A stretch of 33,050 bases of DNA from Oscillospiraceae bacterium (GTDB lineage Bacteria; Bacillota; Clostridia; Oscillospirales; Oscillospiraceae). The stretch lies in the NCBI GenBank assembly GCA_017458085.1, contig JAFTGE010000107.1:1-33050 (forward strand). The letters are read 5' to 3'. Below, piece after piece: positions 23,099 to 33,050 of this stretch (position 1 is its first letter; every line of letters begins with the position of its first letter). The notes under the pieces were generated by a model. It was given only the letters and a program-made list of their open reading frames with translations. It had not been told where the DNA came from and searched no databases. The translations under genes were made by a program, and so were the position numbers.

Positions 23099-24369
23099 GC
23101 ACGGCGCTGATTCTGATCGGCATTGTCCTGCTGATCGCCTGCTCGGCCTTCTTCTCAGCCTCGGAGATGGCCTACTCCTCCTGCAACAGCCTGAGACTGG
23201 AAAACCTGCGGGACGAGGGTTCCCGCCGCGCCGCCATTGCGGTGAAAATCCTCAACCATTTTGACGACGCGCTCAGCGCGATTTTGATCGGCAATAACCT
23301 TGTCAACATCGGGGCCTCCTCCCTGATGGCGGTGCTGGTCATCCTCATGACCGGCGGCGACGGAAAAACCTGGATCGGCACGCTGATCCTGACCATCGCC
23401 ATCATCATCTTCGGGGAAAGCATCCCCAAGATCTGCGCCAAGAAGGGCGCCAACCGCATGGCGCTCCGCTTTGCTTATGCGGTGCGCTTTCTGATGCTGC
23501 TGCTCTACCCCGTTGTGTGGCTGGTGGTGAAGCTGATAGCGCTGCTGACCTTCTGGATGAAAACGCCGGAGGACGCCGACAGCAGCGACGAGGCCGTAGA
23601 GGAGCTGCACTCCATCATCGAGACCGCCGAGGACGAGGACGTGTTGGACGAGGATCAGTCGGAGCTGGTGCGCTCGGCCATCGACTTTTCCGAGATCTCC
23701 GCGCTGGAGGTCATGACCGCCCGCGTGGACGTCTGCGCCATCGACATTGAGGACGACTGGGACGAGATCCTCGCCACGGTGGAGCAGGCCCCCTTCTCCC
23801 GCATCCCCGTCTACGAGGGCAGCATCGACAACATCATCGGCATTTTGTACCTCAACCACTTTCTCAAGGCCATGGCCGACGGCGGCCGGGCCGACATCCG
23901 CGGCCTGCTGATGCCGCCCTGCTACATCTACAAGACCATGAAGCTGCCCGCGGTGCTCAGCCAGCTGCGCAAGGCCAAGCAGCATCTGGCGGTCGTCACC
24001 GACGAATACGGCGGCACGCTGGGCGTGGTGTCCATGGAGGACGTGCTGGAGCAGATCGTCGGCGACATCTGGGACGACACGGACACCGTGGAGCAGGAGG
24101 TCGTGCGCCGGACCGAGGGCGAATGGGAGCTGGACGGCAGCATGATGCTCTACGAGCTGGAGGAGCTGCTGGGGCTGGACGAGGGCGAGATCGAGGCCGA
24201 GAGCAGCACCGTCGGCGGCTGGACCATCGAAAGCTTCGGCGGCTTCCCGAACGAGGGCGAGAGCTTTACCTGGGAAAACCTCACGGTCACGGTGCTGGAA
24301 ATGACCGACGGCCGCCGCGTCGAGCGCGTGCTCGTCAAGGTGAACGACACGAAAAAAGCCGAAGAATAA
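23095..24369 (+). CDS. CNNM/CorC (hemolysin C-like) family membrane protein, copy 2
   Basis: 424 residues, same architecture as its neighbour: DUF21/CNNM membrane domain (FFSASEMAYSSCNSLRLENL, GESIPKICAKKGANRM), CBS pair with TARVDVCAIDIEDDW, YEGSIDNIIGIL and TDEYGGTLGVVSMEDVLEQI, and a CorC_HlyC domain. The membrane domain differs clearly from copy 1, but a 38-nt stretch in the CBS region is identical. Two different CNNM chains encoded in one operon suggest a heterodimer, which is inference. Its ATG overlaps the previous stop, and a ribosome site GGAGG lies about ten bases before it inside copy 1. A terminator follows. Confidence 0.92.
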   Translation: MSTALILIGIVLLIACSAFFSASEMAYSSCNSLRLENLRDEGSRRAAIAVKILNHFDDALSAILIGNNLVNIGASSLMAVLVILMTGGDGKTWIGTLILTIAIIIFGESIPKICAKKGANRMALRFAYAVRFLMLLLYPVVWLVVKLIALLTFWMKTPEDADSSDEAVEELHSIIETAEDEDVLDEDQSELVRSAIDFSEISALEVMTARVDVCAIDIEDDWDEILATVEQAPFSRIPVYEGSIDNIIGILYLNHFLKAMADGGRADIRGLLMPPCYIYKTMKLPAVLSQLRKAKQHLAVVTDEYGGTLGVVSMEDVLEQIVGDIWDDTDTVEQEVVRRTEGEWELDGSMMLYELEELLGLDEGEIEAESSTVGGWTIESFGGFPNEGESFTWENLTVTVLEMTDGRRVERVLVKVNDTKKAEE

Positions 24370-24385
24370 ATCATAACGATTCGCG

Positions 24386-24420
24386 GTTCCCTCTGCGCTG
24401 TGCGCGGAGGGAACTTTTTT
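24386..24420 (+). terminator. Intrinsic terminator after the CNNM pair
   Basis: GTTCCCTC (24386-24393) pairs with GAGGGAAC (24407-24414), with an inner GCGC stem, followed by six T. Confidence 0.9.
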
Positions 24421-24473
24421 GTCCCTTCAAAGCGCACAAAAAGCTTCCCGTCCTTTCCCGCCACTCTGTTCAG

Positions 24474-24491
24474 TTTGAATGAAAATGCAAA
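24474..24491 (+). promoter_or_regulatory. Probable ArgR box upstream of argG
   Basis: TTTGAATGAAAATGCAAA resembles the Bacillus-type ARG box (CATGAATAAAAATKCAAK): it keeps TGAAT, AAAATG and CAA. It sits about 17 nt upstream of the -35. A second, weaker AT-rich candidate, TGCATAAATTGC, lies at 24550-24561 between promoter and gene. ArgR binds paired boxes of this kind when arginine is high. Confidence 0.55.
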
Positions 24492-24507
24492 AAGAGCGAA
24501 TATAACC

Positions 24508-24536
24508 TTGACTTTATCCAATTCAGGTAGTATAAA
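24508..24536 (+). promoter_or_regulatory. Promoter of the arginine gene block
   Basis: TTGACT (24508-24513), 17-nt spacer, TATAAA (24531-24536), about 40 nt upstream of argG. Confidence 0.8.
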
Positions 24537-24578
24537 TATACACAATCAATGCATAAATTGCTTCGGAGGACTTATATT

Positions 24579-25799
24579 ATGAATAAAAATGAAATCAAGA
24601 AGATCGTTCTCGCCTATTCCGGCGGTCTGGATACCTCGGTCATCATCCCCTGGCTCAAGGAGAATTACAACGATCCCGAGATCATCGCCGTGGCCGGCAA
24701 CGTCGGTCAGGTGGGCGAGCTGGACGGGCTGGAGGAAAAGGCCCTGGCCAGCGGCGCCATAAAGTTCTACGCGCTGGATCTCGGCGAGGAGATGGTCAAC
24801 GACGTGATCATCCCCTCCATGCAGGCCGGCGCCATCTACGAGGACTACCTGCTGGGCACCGCCTTCGCCCGGCCCATCATCGCCAAGGGTCTGGTGGAGG
24901 TGGCGCTCAAGGAGGGCGCCGACGCCATCGCCCACGGCTGCACCGGCAAGGGCAACGACCAGGTCCGCTTCGAGCTGGCCATCAAGCACTTCGCCCCGGA
25001 GATGAAGATCATCGCCCCCTGGCGCGAGTGGAACATCAAGTCCCGCGAGGAGGAGATCGACTACGCCGAGGCCCACGGGGTGCCCCTCAAGATCAACCGC
25101 GAGACCAACTACTCCAAGGACAAAAACCTCTGGCATCTGAGCCATGAGGGGCTGGATCTGGAGGACCCCTGGAACGAGCCGCTGTACGAAAAGCCCGGCT
25201 TCCTGGAGATGGGTGTGAGCCCCCTGCAGGCCCCCGACGAGGCCGAGTACGTCACGCTGGACTTTGAAAAGGGCGTGCCGGTCGCGCTCAACGGCGAGAC
25301 GCTCAGCGCCACGGATATCATCTGGAAGCTCAATGACATCGGCGGCAAGCACGGCATCGGCCTGCTGGACATTGTGGAAAACCGTCTGGTCGGCATGAAG
25401 TGCCGCGGCGTTTACGAGACGCCGGGCGGCACCATCCTCTACAAAGCCCATGAGGCGCTGGAGACCCTGTGCCTGGATAAGATGACCGCCCACAAAAAGC
25501 AGGAGCTGAGCGTGTGCTTTGCGGAGCTGATCTACAACGGGCTGTGGTTCTCGCCCCTGCGCAAGGCCCTGTCCGCCTTTGTCACCGAGACGCAAAAGAC
25601 CGTCACCGGTACGGTCAAGCTCAAGCTCTACAAGGGCAACATCATCAAGGCCGGTATCAAGAGCCCCTACTCCCTCTACTCCGAGAACATCGCCACCTTC
25701 GGCGAGAGCGACTACGACCAGGCGCAGGCCGCGGGATTTATCAACCTCTGGGGGCTGCCCACCCAGGTGCAGGCGCTGATGGAGCAGGGGAAACTATAA
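24579..25799 (+). CDS. argG: Argininosuccinate synthase
   Basis: 406 residues, normal length. It joins citrulline and aspartate using ATP to form argininosuccinate. The PP-loop [15 protein letters not shown] (about 12-26) binds [17 protein letters not shown] and APWREW are family signatures, and [17 protein letters not shown] follows. The ATG at 24579 is eight bases after GGAGGA; an upstream in-frame ATG (24549) lacks a site. It is the first gene of the arginine block, behind a promoter and a putative ArgR box. The next gene, argH, is 154 nt away across a hairpin-rich gap. Confidence 0.98.
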   Translation: MNKNEIKKIVLAYSGGLDTSVIIPWLKENYNDPEIIAVAGNVGQVGELDGLEEKALASGAIKFYALDLGEEMVNDVIIPSMQAGAIYEDYLLGTAFARPIIAKGLVEVALKEGADAIAHGCTGKGNDQVRFELAIKHFAPEMKIIAPWREWNIKSREEEIDYAEAHGVPLKINRETNYSKDKNLWHLSHEGLDLEDPWNEPLYEKPGFLEMGVSPLQAPDEAEYVTLDFEKGVPVALNGETLSATDIIWKLNDIGGKHGIGLLDIVENRLVGMKCRGVYETPGGTILYKAHEALETLCLDKMTAHKKQELSVCFAELIYNGLWFSPLRKALSAFVTETQKTVTGTVKLKLYKGNIIKAGIKSPYSLYSENIATFGESDYDQAQAAGFINLWGLPTQVQALMEQGKL

Positions 25800-25800
25800 T

Positions 25801-25913
25801 CAACAAAATGCAAGCATTTTGTTGAGCTTGCAGCTCTCTGCGCGCACTCGCTTTGCTCGCACACTTGAGAGCTGAGAAGTGTTTTTTGTCAGGCACATGT
25901 CCTGACAAAAAAC
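25801..25913. repeat. Three consecutive perfect palindromes between argG and argH
   Basis: CAACAAAATGC/GCATTTTGTTG (25801-25824, 11-bp stem, 2-nt loop), AGCTCTC/GAGAGCT (25832-25838 with 25867-25873) enclosing GC-rich CGCACTCG-type sequence, and GTTTTTTGTCAGG/CCTGACAAAAAAC (25881-25913, 13-bp stem, 7-nt loop). No coding frame is present. None of the first two has a U tract. The arrangement looks like a compact mobile palindromic repeat or a processing/attenuation region. Confidence 0.75.
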
Positions 25914-25953
25914 GGATTAGATTATTCGCAAGGCGAAAGGGAAAGGAACCGAT

Positions 25954-27342
<1,389 letters not shown>

Positions 27343-27344
27343 AC

Positions 27345-28127
27345 ATGAAAAAAATGCTTGCTTTCATCCTTGCCCTGACCATGATTTTCGCCCTGGCCGC
27401 CTGCGGCGGCAGCGGCAAGAGCCAGGCCGCCCCGGCCTCCGAGGTGCTGACCATGGCCACCAGCCCCGACTTCCCGCCCTTTGAGGAGCTGCAGTCCGAC
27501 GGCTCCGTCGTCGGCATCGAGGTCGACCTGCTCGAGCTCATCTGCGAGAAGCTGGGCAAGACGCTGCAGATCGAACAGATGGACTTTGACTCCGTGCTCC
27601 CCGGCGTGCAGGCCGGCAAGTACGACGTGGGCGTGTCCGGCATTTCGGTGACCGAGAAGCGCCAGAAGAACGTGCTGTTTACCGATCCCTACTGCCTGGC
27701 GGCCCAGGCCATCGTGGTGCTGGGCGGCAGCGACATCACCGGCAAGGCCGACCTCGACGGCAAGAAGATCGCCGTTCAGACCGGAACCACCGCCGAGAGC
27801 TTCTGCATGGAAAACGGCTATGAGGTCAGCTCCTTTGCCGCAAACTCCGACGCAGAACTCGCCCTCGTGACCGGCAAGGTCGACGCCTGGGTCATCGACG
27901 ATCTGACCGCGGCGGAGATGGTCAAGGCCTACAACGCCGAAAACGGCGAGGTGCTGGTCATTCTCGGCGAGGCCATGACCACCGAGCCCTACGCCTTCGC
28001 CTTCGCCTTCGGCAGCGAGGAGCTGGTCGCGCAGATCAACGACATCCTCAAGGGCCTGGTCGAAGACGGCACCGTGGCCGCCCTCTTTGAGAAATACGAC
28101 GCGCCCTACACCTCGCCCCTGAACTGA
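27345..28127 (+). CDS. Amino-acid ABC transporter substrate-binding lipoprotein
   Basis: 260 residues. A lipoprotein signal (MKKMLAFILALTMIFALAAC, lipid-bearing Cys20) leads a type 2 periplasmic-binding fold of the polar amino-acid family: SPDFPPFEELQSDGSVVGIEVDLLE, FDSVLPGVQAGKYDVGVSGIS and VTEKRQKNVLFTDPY are typical. The ligand cannot be read directly; linkage with argGH and argF suggests arginine, ornithine, citrulline or glutamine. It is followed by a hairpin before the permease gene, a layout that often keeps the binding protein in excess. Confidence 0.92.
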   Translation: MKKMLAFILALTMIFALAACGGSGKSQAAPASEVLTMATSPDFPPFEELQSDGSVVGIEVDLLELICEKLGKTLQIEQMDFDSVLPGVQAGKYDVGVSGISVTEKRQKNVLFTDPYCLAAQAIVVLGGSDITGKADLDGKKIAVQTGTTAESFCMENGYEVSSFAANSDAELALVTGKVDAWVIDDLTAAEMVKAYNAENGEVLVILGEAMTTEPYAFAFAFGSEELVAQINDILKGLVEDGTVAALFEKYDAPYTSPLN

Positions 28128-28150
28128 TTGGAACGCAACCCGACACAGGC

Positions 28151-28175
28151 GCACACCCGATTGCTCCGGGTGTGC
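28151..28175 (+). promoter_or_regulatory. Hairpin between binding-protein and permease genes
   Basis: GCACACCCG-attgctc-CGGGTGTGC, a perfect 9-bp stem without a U tract. It could stabilise the upstream message, raising the amount of binding protein over permease. Confidence 0.6.
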
Positions 28176-28200
28176 TGTCTGCGTATAAAGGAGACTGTCA

Positions 28201-28887
28201 ATGAACGCATGGTTTATCAAGCTCAATGAAACCTTTATCGAGACCGGCTACTATAAGCTGCTGATCGAGGGCCTGGGCAACACGCTGGTGATGACCCTGG
28301 GCGCCCTCGCCATCGGCGTGCTGATCGGCACGCTGATCGCCGTGGTCAAGTACTTTGCCGAGGACGTGCGCGCCCTCCGGCCGCTGGAGATCCTCTGCGA
28401 TCTCTACGTGACGGCGATCCGCGGCATCCCGGTGGTGGTGCTGCTGATGATCTTCTTCTACATCATCATGACCGCCGCCGACGGCATCTCGGTGGGCATC
28501 ATCGCCTTCGGCATCAACTCCGGCGCGTACATGGCGGAGCTGATCCGCAGCGGCATCAACGCCGTGGACAAGGGTCAGATGGAGGCCGGACGCAGTCTCG
28601 GCATGAGCAAGGTGCAGGCCATGCGCAAGGTGGTCTTTCCCCAGGCGGTGCGCTACATTCTCCCCGCCATCGGCAACGAGATGATCGCCCTGTTAAAGGA
28701 GACCTCGGTGGCCGGTTACGTGGCGGTGGTCGACCTGACGCGGGCCGGCAACCTCGTGCGCAACAATACCTTCGACGCGGTCAACCCCCTGATGGTGGTG
28801 GCGCTGACGTATCTGCTGATGGTGGTGCTGCTGTCGGCGCTTTTGAAGAAGCTGGAAAGGAGGCTCGGCAAGAGTGATAAAGGTTAA
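28201..28887 (+). CDS. Amino-acid ABC transporter permease
   Basis: 228 residues with about five transmembrane segments, of the His/Glu/Gln/Arg/opine permease family (BPD_transp_1 fold). The cytoplasmic EAA loop is [22 protein letters not shown], followed by [17 protein letters not shown], both characteristic of HisM/GlnP-like proteins. ATG at 28201, behind AAAGGAG. The ATPase gene overlaps its last 14 nt. Two copies of this single permease probably form the channel, since no second permease is encoded. Confidence 0.93.
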   Translation: MNAWFIKLNETFIETGYYKLLIEGLGNTLVMTLGALAIGVLIGTLIAVVKYFAEDVRALRPLEILCDLYVTAIRGIPVVVLLMIFFYIIMTAADGISVGIIAFGINSGAYMAELIRSGINAVDKGQMEAGRSLGMSKVQAMRKVVFPQAVRYILPAIGNEMIALLKETSVAGYVAVVDLTRAGNLVRNNTFDAVNPLMVVALTYLLMVVLLSALLKKLERRLGKSDKG

Positions 28888-29596
28888 CAATCTCCGGAAG
28901 GTCTTCAAGGAAAACGAAGCCCTCAAGGGCGTCAGCGTGGAGATCCACAAGGGCGACGTGATGTGCATCATCGGTCCCTCCGGCTCCGGCAAGTCCACCT
29001 TCCTGCGCTGCCTGAATCTGCTGGAGCGTCCAGACGGCGGGGAGGTCATCTTCGAGGGCGACAATCTGATGGACCGCAAGGTAAACCTCAACCAGCACCG
29101 CCAGAAGATGGGCATGGTCTTCCAGCAGTTCAACCTCTTCCCCCATATGACCGTGATGGAAAACCTCACCTGCGCGCCCATGATGCTCAAAAAGCTGAGC
29201 CGAGAGGACGCGGAAAAGACCACCATGGATTACTTGACCCGCGTGGGGCTTTCCGACCGGGCCGACGCCTATCCCAACCAGCTCTCCGGCCGGCAGAAGC
29301 AGCGCATCTCAATCGTCCGCGCCCGGTGCATGCAGCCGGACGTCATGCTCTTTGACGAGCCGACCTCCGCCCTCGATCCCGAAATGGTGGGCGAGGTGCT
29401 GGACGTGATGAAGGAGCTGGCCGAGGACGGCATGACCATGGTGGTGGTCACCCACGAGATGGGCTTTGCCCGTGAGGTGGGCAACCGTGTCCTGTTTATG
29501 GACAACGGCCTGATCGTGGAGGAGGGTACGCCGGAGCAGATCTTCGACCACCCGCAGAGCGAGCGGCTGCAGTCCTTCCTTGCTAAAGTGTTATAA
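28874..29596 (+). CDS. Amino-acid ABC transporter ATP-binding protein with altered signature motif
   Basis: 240 residues. Walker A is GPSGSGKST (about 33-41), the Q-loop [11 protein letters not shown], Walker [15 protein letters not shown], and the H-loop VVTHEMGF. The ABC signature reads [17 protein letters not shown] where the family norm is LSGGQQQRVAIARALAM: one signature glycine is Arg and the following helix is also diverged. Surrounding motifs are perfect, so it is a functional-looking gene with unusual substitution rather than a wreck. The start is a GTG (28874) overlapping the permease end by 14 nt with GGAGG upstream. Confidence 0.93.
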   Translation: MIKVNNLRKVFKENEALKGVSVEIHKGDVMCIIGPSGSGKSTFLRCLNLLERPDGGEVIFEGDNLMDRKVNLNQHRQKMGMVFQQFNLFPHMTVMENLTCAPMMLKKLSREDAEKTTMDYLTRVGLSDRADAYPNQLSGRQKQRISIVRARCMQPDVMLFDEPTSALDPEMVGEVLDVMKELAEDGMTMVVVTHEMGFAREVGNRVLFMDNGLIVEEGTPEQIFDHPQSERLQSFLAKVL

Positions 29597-29609
29597 AGGA
29601 GAACGGAAA

Positions 29610-30593
29610 ATGAGTATCAAAGGGAAAAGCTTTCTCAAGCTGCTGGACTTCTCCGCCGAGGAGATCAACACCTTTCTGGAGCTGGCCGCCAAGCTCAAGC
29701 AGCAGAAAAAGGCCGGCATCCCCCACAATATGCATGAGGGCAAAAACGTCGCCCTGATCTTTGAAAAGACCAGCACCCGCACCCGCTGCGCCTTCGAGGT
29801 GGCGGCCCGCGACCTGGGGATGGGCGTGACCTACCTCGACCCCGTCGCCTCCCAGATCGGGAAAAAGGAGAGCATCGCCGACACCGCGCGTGTGCTCGGC
29901 CGCATGTTCGACGGCATCGAGTACCGCGGCTATGGCCAGGAGATCGTGGAGGAGTTGGCCGCCTACGCGGGCGTGCCGGTGTGGAACGGACTGACCAACG
30001 AATTCCACCCGACGCAGATCCTGGCCGACTTTCTGACCATCAAGGAGCACTTCGGCCGTCTCAAGGGCATCAAGCTCGTTTACATGGGCGACGCCCGCTA
30101 CAACATGGGCAACTCCCTCATGGTGGGCTGCGCGAAGATGGGGCTGCACTTTGTGGCCTGCGCGCCGGAGAAGTACTTTCCCGATCCCGCGCTGATCGAG
30201 ACCTGTCAGGAGATCGCCAAAACGAGCGGCGCCACGCTGGAATTTATCACCGACCCCTTTGCGGCCGTGAAGGGCGCGGACGTGGTGTACACCGACGTGT
30301 GGGTCTCCATGGGTGAGCCGATGGAGGTCTGGGCCGAGCGCATCCAGGACCTCGCCCCCTATCAGGTCAACCAAGCCCTCATGGACGCGGCCGGTGAAAA
30401 CGCCGTGTTCATGCACTGCCTGCCCGCGTTCCACGACCACAAAACCGTCATCGGCAAGGAGATGGGCGAGGCCTTCGGCCGCGACTGCATGGAGGTCACC
30501 GACGAGGTCTTCGAGGGGCCGCAGTCCATCGTCTTTGACGAGGCGGAAAACCGCATGCACACCATCAAGGCCGTCATGGCGGCCACACTGTAA
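29610..30593 (+). CDS. argF: Ornithine carbamoyltransferase
   Basis: 327 residues. It carbamoylates ornithine to citrulline. The carbamoyl-phosphate site [18 protein letters not shown] (about 50-67), the [17 protein letters not shown] stretch and MHCLPAFHD with the catalytic Cys are all present; length is normal. ATG at 29610 follows AAAGGAG and the ABC stop by 13 nt. Anabolic argF is favoured over a catabolic arcB because the neighbours are biosynthetic and no arcA or arcC is visible. Confidence 0.96.
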   Translation: MSIKGKSFLKLLDFSAEEINTFLELAAKLKQQKKAGIPHNMHEGKNVALIFEKTSTRTRCAFEVAARDLGMGVTYLDPVASQIGKKESIADTARVLGRMFDGIEYRGYGQEIVEELAAYAGVPVWNGLTNEFHPTQILADFLTIKEHFGRLKGIKLVYMGDARYNMGNSLMVGCAKMGLHFVACAPEKYFPDPALIETCQEIAKTSGATLEFITDPFAAVKGADVVYTDVWVSMGEPMEVWAERIQDLAPYQVNQALMDAAGENAVFMHCLPAFHDHKTVIGKEMGEAFGRDCMEVTDEVFEGPQSIVFDEAENRMHTIKAVMAATL

Positions 30594-30607
30594 AAGAGGC
30601 GAATACG

Positions 30608-33050
30608 ATGTCCAAGCGCACCGATATCCATAAAATCATGATCATCGGCTCCGGCCCCATCGTCATCGGCCAGGCAGCGGAGTTTGACTACGCCGGAACG
30701 CAGGCCTGCATCGCGCTGCGCGAGGAGGGCTATGAGGTGGTGCTGTGTAACTCCAACCCCGCCACCATCATGACCGACACCTCCATGGCCGACAAGGTCT
30801 ACATGGAGCCGCTGACCCTGGAGTACGTGGCCCGCGTCATGCGCAAGGAGCGGCCCGACGCCATCATCCCCGGCATCGGCGGGCAGACGGGGCTGAACCT
30901 TGCGATGCAGCTGGAGAAAAAGGGCATCCTCAAGGAGTGCCAGGTGGAGCTGCTGGGCACGCCCAGCCGCAGCATCGAGCGCGCCGAGGACCGCGAGCTG
31001 TTCAAGGAGCTGTGCGAGGAGATCGGCGAGCCCGTCATCCCCTCCCGGATCACCTACTCTCTCGAGGAGGCCAAGGCCGCGGCGCAGGCCATCGGCTACC
31101 CCGTCGTGCTGCGCCCGGCCTTTACCCTCGGCGGCACGGGCGGCGGCTTTGCCTACAACGAGGAGGAGCTGATCGAGGTCGCGACCAACGGCTTCAAGCT
31201 CTCCCCGGTGCACCAGGTGCTGGTGGAAAAGAGCGTCAAGGGCTACAAGGAGATCGAGTTTGAGGTCATGCGCGACGGGACCGATCACGTCATCACCATC
31301 TGCGGCATGGAGAACATCGACCCCGTGGGCGTGCATACCGGCGACTCCATGGTGGTGGCCCCCATCATGACGCTGAACGATCACGATCTGAAAATGCTCA
31401 ACGACAGCGCGGTGAAGATCATCCGCGCCCTGGAGATCGAGGGCGGCTGCAACATTCAGTTCGCGCTCAATCCCCACTCCTCCGAGTATTTCCTCATTGA
31501 GGTCAACCCCCGCGTCTCCCGCTCCTCGGCCCTGGCGTCGAAGGCCAGCGGCTACCCCATCGCCCGCGTGACGGCCAAGATCGCCGTGGGCATGACGCTG
31601 GAGGAAATCAAAATCGCGGACACCAACGCCGCCTTTGAGCCGAGTCTCGACTACGTGGTGGCAAAGTTCCCGCGCTTCCCCTTCGACAAATTCGCCGACG
31701 CCTCCAACAAGCTGGGCACCCAGATGAAGGCCACGGGCGAGGTCATGGGCATCGGCTCCACGTTAGAGGAGTGCATGCTCAAATCCGTGCGCTCGCTGGA
31801 GACCGGGGTATGCCACCTGCACATGCCCAAGTTCGACGGCATGACAAAGGATGAGCTGCTCGCCTATGTCTCCGACTTTCGCGACGACGGCATCTTCGCC
31901 GTGGCGCAGCTGCTGCGCCTGGGCGTGGGTGTGGAGCAGCTGGAAAAGGTCACCGGCATCAACAGCTTCTTCCTCTCCGCCGTCAAGCACATCACGGACT
32001 TTGAGCCGGTTATCGCCGCGGCGCCCGGTTCCGTCGCGGTTTTGAAGCAGGCCAAGGTGCTGGGCTTCTCCGACAAGTACATCGCCAAGCTCTGGGGCTG
32101 CACGGAGACGGACGTGCTCGAGACGCGCAAGGCCAATGGCATCATGCCGGTGTTTCGGATGGTGGACACCAGCCACACCGGGGGCTATATCCCCTGCTTC
32201 TACTCCAGCTACACCGGCGAGGGCCGGGACATCGTCACCGACAAGCCGAAAAAGCTGGTGCTGGGCGCGGGGCCGATCCGCATCGGCCAGGGTGTGGAAT
32301 TTGACTACTCCACGGTGCACGCGGTGCAGTCGATCAAGAAGGCGGGCTTTGAAGCCATCATTATCAACAACAATCCCGAAACGGTCTCCACCGACTATAC
32401 CACCGCCGACAAGCTCTACTTCGAGCCGCTGACGGCGGAGGACGTGTACAACGTGATGGCCTACGAGGGGGCCTGGGACGTGATCGCCTCCCTGGGCGGC
32501 CAGACGGCCATCAATCTGGCCGAAAGCGTGGCCCAGCGCGGCGGCAACATCATCGGCACCGGCGTGGAGGCCATCGCCAAAGCCGAGAACCGGGAGCTGT
32601 TTGAAAAGCTGCTTTTAGAACTGGACATCCCCCAGCCCAAGGGCTGCGCCGTGACCAATATCGAAGACGGCGTCCGGGCCGCGGCCGAGATCGGCTACCC
32701 CGTGCTGGTGCGCCCCAGCTTCGTGCTCGGCGGCCGCGCCATGGAGATCGTGGCAAACGAGGCCATGCTGCGCCACTACCTCAAGACCGCCGTGGAGATC
32801 GACAGCGACAAGCCCGTGCTGGTGGACAAATACCTCGCCGGGCGCGAGGTGGAAGTGGACGCCATCTGCGACGGACGCGACGTGTTCGTGCCCGGCATCA
32901 TGGAGCTGGTGGAGCGCACCGGCGTTCACTCCGGCGACTCCATGAGCGTCTATCCCCCCTTCTCCCTGTCCGACAAGGTCAAGGGCACGGTGCTCTCCTA
33001 CGCCAAAAAGCTGGGTCTCGGCATCGGGATCGTGGGGCTTTACAATATCC
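30608..33050 (+). CDS. carB: Carbamoyl-phosphate synthase large subunit (cut by window end)
   Basis: About 814 residues are visible of a protein that is normally about 1,060-1,080 long; the frame is open at the window end. The enzyme makes carbamoyl phosphate from bicarbonate, ammonia (from glutamine via CarA) and two ATP. The first ATP-grasp half starts [20 protein letters not shown] and the second near residue 548 with [34 protein letters not shown] and [17 protein letters not shown] are the metal/ATP site of the first half. ATG at 30608 follows AAGAGG, 14 nt after argF. No carA lies ahead of it; the small subunit must be further on or elsewhere. Confidence 0.97.
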   Translation, partial: MSKRTDIHKIMIIGSGPIVIGQAAEFDYAGTQACIALREEGYEVVLCNSNPATIMTDTSMADKVYMEPLTLEYVARVMRKERPDAIIPGIGGQTGLNLAMQLEKKGILKECQVELLGTPSRSIERAEDRELFKELCEEIGEPVIPSRITYSLEEAKAAAQAIGYPVVLRPAFTLGGTGGGFAYNEEELIEVATNGFKLSPVHQVLVEKSVKGYKEIEFEVMRDGTDHVITICGMENIDPVGVHTGDSMVVAPIMTLNDHDLKMLNDSAVKIIRALEIEGGCNIQFALNPHSSEYFLIEVNPRVSRSSALASKASGYPIARVTAKIAVGMTLEEIKIADTNAAFEPSLDYVVAKFPRFPFDKFADASNKLGTQMKATGEVMGIGSTLEECMLKSVRSLETGVCHLHMPKFDGMTKDELLAYVSDFRDDGIFAVAQLLRLGVGVEQLEKVTGINSFFLSAVKHITDFEPVIAAAPGSVAVLKQAKVLGFSDKYIAKLWGCTETDVLETRKANGIMPVFRMVDTSHTGGYIPCFYSSYTGEGRDIVTDKPKKLVLGAGPIRIGQGVEFDYSTVHAVQSIKKAGFEAIIINNNPETVSTDYTTADKLYFEPLTAEDVYNVMAYEGAWDVIASLGGQTAINLAESVAQRGGNIIGTGVEAIAKAENRELFEKLLLELDIPQPKGCAVTNIEDGVRAAAEIGYPVLVRPSFVLGGRAMEIVANEAMLRHYLKTAVEIDSDKPVLVDKYLAGREVEVDAICDGRDVFVPGIMELVERTGVHSGDSMSVYPPFSLSDKVKGTVLSYAKKLGLGIGIVGLYNI

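Noticed and set aside
25801-25824. First palindrome after argG as its terminator
   Set aside because: The stem is followed by AGCTTG, not by a U run.

Overview
The window is GC-rich, densely coded bacterial chromosome. It looks like a Gram-positive Clostridia-type genome, most plausibly an Oscillospiraceae-like gut anaerobe; that placement is inferred from gene content and is not proven. Supporting signs are an infC-rpmI-rplT operon behind an L20-type leader, DUF523, DUF4298 and DUF5058 proteins, tandem CNNM/CorC proteins, a double-OB SSB-like protein, an LtaS-like enzyme, CCA-encoding tRNAs, AGGAGG-type ribosome sites with some GTG/TTG starts, and many sigma-A type promoters with 17-nt spacers. 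I see no phage, transposase, CRISPR array or toxin-antitoxin pair.

Layout. 1-1500: start of an ABC transporter ATPase behind an operator-bearing promoter, a DUF523 protein, a 478-nt gap with a dispersed palindromic repeat, and a DUF4298 gene. 1560-3340: tRNA-Thr and tRNA-Asp, then infC-rpmI-rplT, in which infC starts on a non-canonical ATC. 3366-10817 (minus): deoC followed by a membrane-anchored sulfatase/phosphotransferase, a DUF6056 membrane protein and two large GT-C-like membrane proteins. This looks like a cell-envelope glycan or polymer-modification cluster and is the least characterised part of the window. 10934-15536: an SSB-like protein, a small exported protein, mnmG standing alone, and a surface protein with an Ala/Glu stalk, a Pro-Glu spacer and a Cys/His module. 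15585-21665 (minus): an RlmI-like methyltransferase, an LtaS-like enzyme, DUF5058, a second membrane protein and a membrane-anchored M20 peptidase. 21818-24369: two overlapping CNNM/CorC paralogues. 24579-33050: argG, argH, a complete polar amino-acid ABC transporter, argF and carB (cut by the window end).

How the genes work together. The right-hand block is an arginine unit: carB supplies carbamoyl phosphate, argF makes citrulline, argG and argH convert it to arginine, and the embedded importer probably takes up arginine or a related amino acid. An ArgR-like box lies upstream of the argG promoter. The two long minus-strand clusters point to envelope polymer assembly and to peptide or amino-acid handling at the membrane. 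The best candidates for undescribed biology are the deoC-linked envelope cluster, the LtaS/DUF5058/M20 cluster, and a terminator that overlaps the promoter of the left-end ABC transporter gene.
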